From Neolentinus lepideus HHB14362 ss-1 (taxonomy: Eukaryota; Basidiomycota; Agaricomycetes; Gloeophyllales; Gloeophyllaceae), in NCBI GenBank assembly GCA_001632425.1, contig KV425728.1:1-15758 (forward strand): a DNA stretch of 15,758 nucleotides. The letters are read 5' to 3'. The translations under genes and the position numbers were made by a program. Below the pieces are notes generated by a model. That model was not told where the DNA came from, searched no databases, and worked only from the letters and a program-made list of their open reading frames with translations. Position 1 is the stretch's first letter, and the number at the start of each line of letters is the position of its first letter. Shown here piece after piece: positions 9,519 through 15,758 of this stretch.

Positions 9519-11438
9519 ATGCATGTTCGAAACCCGTACCGCAACCCGCCCGACATTCTCCTCCTCGCTGACGCATATCCGGCACTCAAAGCCTGGTAGG
9601 ATCCAATATTCCAACCGCGTTCAATTCCATTTACCTCACATGTAGTATCATACGAACGCCCGACGGGCATGCAACAATTGATTTTAAGAATGAGGCGTCA
9701 CAAAGGTATGCCCATACTGAATATCTGTGGTAGCTTCCGCACACAAATGGGATCGAATTCCAGAGCAGACGTCTGACAGAAGCACTGCTGAAGCGTGACT
9801 TCAATATAACTGTGCAGATACCAGACGATCGACTATGTCCTCCAGTAAGAAGTGCGGTCTCGCCGTCATGTCAAGATCACTAACATCCATCAAGGTGCCT
9901 AACAGGTTGAATTATATCTTGTGGCTACAAGACATCCTAAGTGAAACTTTGGGTGACCAAATCAGAGGGATTGATATGTACATCAATCTTGTTTCATGCC
10001 TTGACCTCGGCTGATTACACCGTGCAGAGGGACTGGTGCATCAGCCATCTATCCGCTCCTCGCATGCCGTCTCGACTCTAGGTGGCGCTTCGTTGCTACA
10101 GGTAAATCTCGTCAAATCACAAAATCCGAATATTATAAGTTGACCGGTGATCCAGAAATCGATGAGAAATCCTACACATGCGCCCTGTCCAACATTGGCC
10201 AGAACAACCTCCAAGGCCACATCGAGCTTGTCCGCGCAACACCGGACGGACCTCTCTTTCCGTTTTCACTGTTCCCGGATGCAACGTGCGTATATCTACC
10301 CGTTCACCGTGCAGAATAATAGGAAATAGTGAGACGTGACGCCACAGCTTCGACTTCACGATGTGCAATCCGCCGTTCTACACCAGCAAAGCGGAAGTAG
10401 AAGCCTCGGCAGACGGGAAGTTGCGCGAGCCAAAAGCAGTACGTCACGCTCCCCATACTAGTTACGATGTCGAGGGTTGGATGGATGAATGCAGGTGTGT
10501 ACCGGTGCGGAAGTGGAGATGATCACACCCGGCGGCGAGGCCGCGTTCGTGAAGAGGATGATTGACGAGAGCTTGGATTCTCAGGAAAGGTGCAGGTAGG
10601 GATCGCGTGTTTCTACTAGTCGGGGAAAATCCCCTAATTTTTCATGGCGCTCCGAAGATGGTACACTTCCATGCTAGGCAAATTCTCCTCTCTTGCCGGA
10701 ATTGTCGAATATCTTAATCAGCGTGAAGTACGTCCTCTTATCTCCCTCTCATTCTTCTTCACTCTACTGACACCACGAAAACGACATTGGGTATAGATAA
10801 GCAACTATGGGATCACCGAATTCGTGCAAGGTCAGACCCGGCGCTGGGCCATAATCTGGTCGTTCACAAAGACCCGTCTACCTGACGTACGTTCTCTCCT
10901 CGCTCATCCAACTATCCTTCTGACACGCATTCTCTACTTCATTATCGAGCAGTACCTAGGTAGAATACGCAACCCAACAATCCAGCACCTCATGCCTCCG
11001 CGCAACACCCTCCGCCAGCCCTTCTCCACCACCAACCTATCGCGACTCACCGCCGCACTCGAAAATGCTCTGGCTAATCTAGACAGCGTTACATTTGCAC
11101 CGAACACAGTCCAACAAACCGTGGCGGTATCAGACGATGAAGAGCTGCTACTAACAGACATCCTCATCTCGGCCACGCGGAACAGCTGGTCGCGCGCCGC
11201 CCGTCGCAAGGCCAAAAATCCCAACGCTGCTTCCCAATCAGCGATGGAGATAGAGGCGAGTACGGTGGTTATGCGATGTCGCCTGCAAATCCGTCGAGTG
11301 GTCCATAGTCACGATCGAGCAGATAAACAAGAGGGCTTGGTAGTGGACGCGAGCTGGATGGAGGGACAGGACAGAGCATTATTTGATAGCTTTGTGAGTC
11401 ATGTTATGAGGAAGGCGGAGATGGCTTCGGCAGAGTAG
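9519..11438 (+). CDS. METTL16-type RNA N6-adenosine methyltransferase
   Basis: Homologue of human METTL16 and S. pombe Mtl16, which methylate an adenosine of U6 snRNA using S-adenosylmethionine. Exons: 9519-9595, 9646-9705, 9769-9844, 9895-9977, 10028-10101, 10156-10285, 10348-10438, 10495-10595, 10658-10727, 10797-10886, 10953-11438. They total 1338 nt, 445 aa plus TAG, with all joins in phase. The start MHVRNPYRNPPDI fits the conserved N-terminus. The SAM site GIDIGTGASAIYPLL is at residues 96-110, the acidic TEID at 123-126, and the catalytic tetrad NPPF at 174-177 within FTMCNPPFYTS. Further family blocks are GGEAAFVKRMIDES, RWYTSMLGK and TEFVQGQTRRWAIIWSF. A variable linker from about residue 300 leads to a conserved-looking C-terminal block (WMEGQDRALFDSFVSHV). 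The acceptor of the last exon could be 10958 instead of 10952, a two-residue difference. It probably acts in the nucleus. Confidence 0.93.
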
Positions 11439-12716
11439 AGAACGTACTCAGAAAGTATCGAAGATATAATGAGCTTACGACACTGCAAAAACATTATCTA
11501 CTGAATGCCGTTTGTGAGCCCTGGCTTCATCCGGGTATAAGCGCGACCTGCCCATATTTTCATTCGGTATTCTTCGAGTCTGCTTGTACCGAGAGTTGAG
11601 CTAGCATGTAAGAATTATAGACACCAACACTAAGGGAACTATTCCCGCTCGTCATCACCTTCGAGTTGTATTCCTGAGGGCGACCATCGGCGATCATACG
11701 TATCTGTGAGTTCTTCTCGAACCAGTCATGCCTGAAGCTCTCTCGATTTTCAACTTGAGCTGCCACGTCTTCTAGGAGTTCACGGCCGCCATCCGCTGCA
11801 GACCATGTGAGACAGTTTCTCCGAGTATATGACAACGACCGAACCTTCACATATCGCCTTCTATGACAATCTGAACCGCGTCGTCATCTGCGAGGAGTTC
11901 AGACAGTGCATTATCGAAACTGGATGCGGTAGATAGGTAATCAATGGCATCCTGCATCGATGGCTCTTCGACAACCCCCATGGCTACATGTTGCTCAGCT
12001 TCCCCTGAACCTCGACGATGGGGCTGAATGGATGGTCGACTCACAATCCTCCTTCTCTTGAAAAGAGATATGTTCATATCAACTGGTTTAGCTTCACGGG
12101 GTATGGAGAACATTGGGGCCCGTGAAATTAGCAAAAACCGCAAGGGCAAATCGGATGAAAAGAGGTAGCCATCCATGCGCTTGGGCATGCAGGGCCTGAC
12201 GACTCAAGGGCCTTGTTAATGGCATAAGTGATAAACATCCCATCGACAGGGATGTAGATCCACTAATTAACATCCCATCAGTTGTGTATGTTAGACCTAT
12301 GAGTATCACAGAGCTGGCATCCACAACTGAAAGGAAGGTGCAAATATCATGAATCCAGTTTGCTGGACCGAGGGCATGCGGAATGAGCTGCAGAGAACGG
12401 AGATAACTCAAAATGTTGCGCTTCGGAAACTACATCAAGTCGGCAAGGATTACACAGCAAAACATACGCAGTCCGCGCTGCAGGTAGAATGTTGGAACCT
12501 TCAAGAGCAGAAGGGGCATACATTTGCAGTCGTTCCCACGCCACCAGGTCTATTGATTGTTGAAATCCATATTCAATATTCAGCAACCGCAAACCTAGGG
12601 GTCGAGCAATATATTGAGGCGCTCCAACAGATTACTTAGGGAATGAATACTGGTTCTTGTTCGTCCGCTGCGACAATCATTCAAGCTCCCAACAGCACAG
12701 TAACTATATTCCACTA
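11439..12716. other. Unassigned region with weak minus-strand ORFs
   Basis: No gene can be assigned. Two minus-strand ORFs abut: 12188-11847 (with FKRRRIVSRPSIQPHRRG and YLSTASSFDNALSELLADD) and 11850-11560 (with HDWFEKNSQIRMIADGRPQE). They could be joined in phase by a 115-bp intron (GTGAAG donor near 11849, CTTCAG acceptor near 11735), but the acceptor has a poor pyrimidine tract. A 96-codon plus-strand ORF with its own ATG lies at 12349-12639. None of these shows a motif I know, and they may be chance ORFs or a decayed gene. Confidence 0.35.
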
Positions 12717-12811
12717 CAAACTACATTCTCCGCAGCAAACTACATTTCATACAACAAACTACATTCGCCACCACAAACTATATTCCCCACAGCAAACTAC
12801 ATTCTCCATAC
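12717..12811 (+). repeat. 19-bp minisatellite, five copies
   Basis: Five consecutive 19-bp units start at 12717, 12736, 12755, 12774 and 12793, with the consensus CAAACTACATTCTCCGCAG. The first 12 bases are well kept (CAAACTACATTC, one T for C in copy 4) and the last seven vary. A further degraded copy may lie just before. The array ends 15 bp from the stop codon of the minus-strand methyltransferase gene, so it probably lies in that gene's 3' UTR or terminator region. Confidence 0.9.
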
Positions 12812-12825
12812 TATACGCCAACTAA

Positions 12826-14213
12826 TCACCTCTTGCGAGCACAAACCACGTCATAGTCCATCACCAAGCCATTGACATGCTGCAGCTCATAAATGGATCC
12901 TCTCATTAGCTCCTGAAGGTGTTCCCTCGTGATTATCCCGGAACTCCTCAGGAATGACTCCATAGCCTTCACAAAGTTAATGAAGATCTCTGCAGCCTGC
13001 GAGCCCAGTATTCTGTTGCTCTCCTCCGGGTGCCGATTGCCGATTGGAAGTTGAAAACTGCGTCTACTGATGCCGTAGAAACTGCCAGATTCCTCGAGCA
13101 ACAGAGGGATCTTGTGGAAGAGATTCAAGCGAACACCCAACCGATGAAGTGCCTGAGCCGTTAACATGAGGAAGCGATGGAACGAAGGACAAGACACGTT
13201 GGGATCCGCACTCTCCGCGCGTCTACTAGGGAAGGCTGGATAATTCTTGAACTCTCCGGATATGAATAGACCTCCCCCACGGAGAACACGAACTACCTCA
13301 CGCAGCATGATCGGATATTTATGATCCGATACCTTGTATAACATCATGAGGACGAATATCGAAATGAATGACGGAACACAACTCACGCTGAAAGCTGTGC
13401 ATCTCGCGTGCACAAGGTCAAACGAACCATCAAGGTGTCGGAAGGGTTCAGTAACGTCCGCGATCTCGAATTGAGCGTTACGAGGTGGACGCCTCGTCTG
13501 GATCGGAACTGAGTGACAATCGTCATTAGACGAGGGAATTAGAGTAGGTAGAGTACGGGAACCGCATATGGCCGTACCGATATCAACGCCGATGAATTTA
13601 ACGTTTGGAAACATGCTTGCCATATCCAAGACCCTGAGACGAATGATCGATAAATCATGGACAGTTGAATTAAAAATAACAACATACCATTGTCCAGTAC
13701 CTGTACAAAGGTCAAGGGCACGCCCTGTCCCTGATGCAAGAACCTCCCGAACGAGTTGCATCTCAGGACAGATCGACCCCATCAAGGCCTTCAAAACCTC
13801 GTTCTGCACCTTGAGCCTCTGCGATCATAAAGATAAGCTCCCGTCCTTCCAACAAGCGCAGCAATCCTTTCTACCCATATCAAATATGTCCTGAAGAAAT
13901 GGCTCACATGTTGTTCTAGTCCATCGGCTGGTAAAGGATATGGCAAGCTACCATGGGAATGGAAGAGACGACCATCGCGAGTGACGAAGGAATCACAGAT
14001 GTCTTCCTCGCTCACCTCGACAAGGTCGGAAGACGCGTCAGAATGCACATCTTCGTCATCGTCGAGTGCGTTGTCGTCCGACATATCACCCGAATTGAGC
14101 AGAACTGGCTGTCCAGCAGATGGATGACGTGTCGAGGGACGACCAGAACCGTCGTCCATGTGGTAAAGTGCTTGTTTGTCTTGTCGTACAGTAGCAGGCT
14201 GAAGACAGCTCAT
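12826..14213 (-). CDS. Class I SAM-dependent methyltransferase, LaeA-like/fungal secondary-metabolism type
   Basis: Predicted S-adenosylmethionine-dependent methyltransferase (Rossmann fold); substrate unknown. Exons on the minus strand: 14213-13908, 13818-13688, 13633-13387, 13332-12826. They total 1191 nt, 396 aa plus stop, with all joins in phase and introns of 89, 54 and 54 bp. The third intron is a multiple of three without a stop, so an ORF caller would translate through it. The acidic, low-complexity N-terminal region (DDDEDVHSDASSDLVEVSEED) precedes the family block FHSHGSLPYPLPADGLEQHR. Motif I is ALDLCTGTGQWVLDMA (136-151), with D138 and the glycines in place. Then come FIGVDIG (159-165), FEIADVTEPFRHLDGSFDLVHAR ending at residue 223, and LREVVRVLRGGGLFISGEF. 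These blocks are shared by a large, expanded basidiomycete family related to LaeA and to metabolite methyltransferases. An alternative start is the ATG of MSDDNAL, 43 codons downstream. Confidence 0.88.
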
Positions 14214-14475
14214 TCAGACACTTGCGTCAGTGCGACGCGAGCGAATCGACAACGTACTATCAACGGGGGCGCTAATGAACGTTGATACGACAGACGACAG
14301 TGTTCGGGACCTGAACACCGCGAAACCCCAGCTGACGGAGTTTCCTGCATGACTCCGCGGCTGTTTTTCAGATAGCCCACACGATCAGACTTAGCACTAG
14401 AAGGGCTTGGGCTCGAGGGTGCCGAGTGGCACAGTGCCGCCTCCTTCTCCACTGTACACACTATCGATTCCTTCC

Positions 14476-14749
14476 ATGGCTGCGCCGACACGCTCACGTC
14501 GTTGTGCTAAGGATGACGCGTCGGCTATTGGGGAGTCGACTGGGCTTAGACGACATAAAACCAAAAAGGGGACTGGCCAACCAACTACAGGCCGAAAAAG
14601 GTGAGTGTTGGAGAACACTGATCCATATGTGAGCACCAAATAATCACAGGGGTCTAGACGCTCGACGAACGATCCAACAGAATTCTAGCGCTCCAGTGAT
14701 CCGGCTGTGGGAAACAGCAACGGTGATATGCTGCGTTTTGCGTAATTGA
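14476..14749 (+). CDS. Hypothetical small spliced ORF (74 aa)
   Basis: ATG at 14476 opens a basic, low-complexity frame (MAAPTRSRRCAKDD...) that reaches a strong GTGAGTG donor at 14601. A 49-bp intron ending in ATCACAG (14601-14649) joins it in phase to 14650-14749, which ends at TGA. The product would be 74 aa with no recognised domain. It starts 262 bp from, and divergent to, the methyltransferase gene. It might be the 5' end of a longer gene whose later exons I cannot place, or chance. Confidence 0.25.
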
Positions 14750-14951
14750 ATTATTTCGTAAGCGCCTCACGGAGAATGTAGCGGCTTAATTTACACCGCC
14801 GCTAACATCTTGCCGAACACTAGCAAGCCACGCGACGTTGATCATAATCTGAACGAAACGGTCCTAAATGCACGGCAGTTTGTCTAGAGGTATGGGAGCA
14901 GAACTCACTTTCCGAGTCATAGAATTCCTGCAGTAAAAAAAGGTGTCAATT

Positions 14952-15405
14952 ATGCTCAGTTTCGTCCGCGACCTCGGAACAGCCATGACCGACTTCGGAG
15001 CACGCAGTGTATTGTCTTGTCCTCAAGCCATTGCCACAATTCACGGTATGTTCCTAGCTATATTCCCTACAAAAATATGTTTTCGATCTGCTAGGTTCCT
15101 GGTTGTACTGTCCTGAAAACGGATCTATTTTCCAACTGAACGGTAGGCGTTTTGAGAAACATTGGCTGTATGCGGATTTGATCCTTACCAAGAAATATGT
15201 TATCACTTGCACCACCTCGAGCATCCGGATGAGGAGATTTTCTGGACCGTCTCTGTGTGGACAAGAACTCAGAACGACTATCGTTTTGCAGCCAGCTGTC
15301 ACAAATGTCACGTGTCTGTGTGCCAGTGTGTGGCGACGTTGGTGCTTATGGGTCCATGGCGTGGCAAAGTCACATGATGTTACGAGTCCTGAGGAACGAA
15401 GGTGA
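14952..15405 (+). CDS. Hypothetical spliced ORF, unrecognised
   Basis: ATG at 14952 opens MLSFVRDLGTAMTDFGAR..., reaching a GTATGT donor at 15046. A 49-bp intron ending in CTGCTAG (15046-15094) leads in phase to 15095, reading GSWLYCPENGSIFQLNG and on to a stop at 15405 (about 134 aa). From about 15160 another frame reads more naturally (EICYHLHHLEHPDEEIFW), and a second intron at a GTAGGC donor near 15142 is possible, so the 3' half is doubtful. The first half looks coding. No family is recognised. Confidence 0.25.
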
Positions 15406-15758
15406 GTTTGTACGCTCAGAAGGAGCGCTGTGCCGAACGTTAACCTCGTGGGAATTCGTGCCGAGTCATCTGTGTTTCAAATTTTTGTAGTACCAATCAC
15501 AACATTTAATCCCCGATTGATAGTCCGTTCGTAGTCATCACTACAAAATCACTACAAACTCGGTTTGTAGTCTCATTTATCGATATTTTCTTCCTCACTT
15601 TCATAGACTTGCTCCATTTTCCCCCTGCTTCTCAATATAAGCTTCTGGTATATTCCTGCGTTATTGTGAATATTTCTGTGTTTTTAGCGTTTTCTTTGAG
15701 GTTGGGATCCCCTCTACACTCTCCGAGCGACTTATTACCGTGGGAATTGGACTTCAAC
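15406..15758. other. Terminal stretch with no gene; small palindrome
   Basis: This is a T-rich sequence with no supportable gene. It holds a direct repeat TCACTACAAA (two copies, about 15538-15558) that leads into the palindrome listed separately. Confidence 0.4.
15551..15571. repeat. Palindrome ACTACAAAC-TCG-GTTTGTAGT
   Basis: A perfect 9-bp inverted repeat with a 3-nt spacer. A partial copy, TTTGTAGT, lies 70-80 bp upstream near 15484-15491, and ACTACAAA occurs twice just before it. The words resemble ends of small inverted-repeat elements, but no complete element can be delimited. Confidence 0.7.

Noticed and set aside
12349..12639. A 96-codon plus-strand ORF
   Set aside because: It has a clean ATG and stop but no recognisable family, and no splice or neighbouring evidence. 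It is mentioned only in the description of the unassigned region.
12717..12811. Regularly spaced repeat that might suggest a CRISPR array
   Set aside because: The units are contiguous with a 19-bp period and no unique spacers, and the surrounding genes are eukaryotic and intron-rich.
13953..14285. Plus-strand ORF antisense to the methyltransferase N-terminus
   Set aside because: It is a shadow frame of the acidic first exon; the minus-strand product has clear family motifs.
12712..15571. CACTAC-like words at both ends as termini of a CACTA transposon carrying the methyltransferase
   Set aside because: The words are in the same orientation at the two places and not inverted, no transposase is present, and no target-site duplication was seen.

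Overview
The window looks like nuclear DNA of a filamentous basidiomycete (Agaricomycetes). The recognisable genes are cut by many 49-90 bp GT...AG introns, sit on both strands, and have no operon structure. The DUF6534 membrane-protein family found here is, as far as I know, typical of mushroom-forming fungi. The species cannot be named from the sequence.

Layout. 1-2,690: a gene-poor block that appears to be a non-autonomous inverted-repeat element of about 2.5 kb. Arms of roughly 142 bp lie at 160-302 and 2545-2685, and the interior is rich in TAGCGA/AGCGC motifs, including a perfect 10-bp tandem repeat. 2,690-5,300: mostly unassigned, with two coding-like but unrecognised stretches (2,696-3,035 plus strand; 4,231-5,008 minus strand). 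5,299-7,418 (+): a seven-pass DUF6534-type membrane protein split into about 18 exons, several only 10-31 nt long. 7,782-9,278 (-): QCR2, core subunit 2 of mitochondrial complex III, five exons, 427 aa, complete. 9,519-11,438 (+): a METTL16-type RNA N6-adenosine methyltransferase, eleven exons, 445 aa, complete. 11,439-12,825: unassigned, with weak minus-strand ORFs and a 19-bp minisatellite. 12,826-14,213 (-): a class I SAM-dependent methyltransferase of the large fungal LaeA-like/secondary-metabolism type, four exons, 396 aa. 14,214-15,758: low-confidence short spliced ORFs and a small palindrome.

QCR2 and the METTL16 homologue are head to head across 240 bp and probably share a promoter region. 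QCR2 and the DUF6534 gene converge tail to tail. The genes belong to unrelated processes (respiration, RNA modification, membrane protein of unknown role, small-molecule or regulatory methylation), and nothing suggests that they form one pathway. No CRISPR, phage, defence or biosynthetic cluster is visible. The items most worth a second look are the micro-exon DUF6534 gene, which ORF-based annotation would miss, and the inverted-repeat element with its unusual TAGCGA-rich interior.
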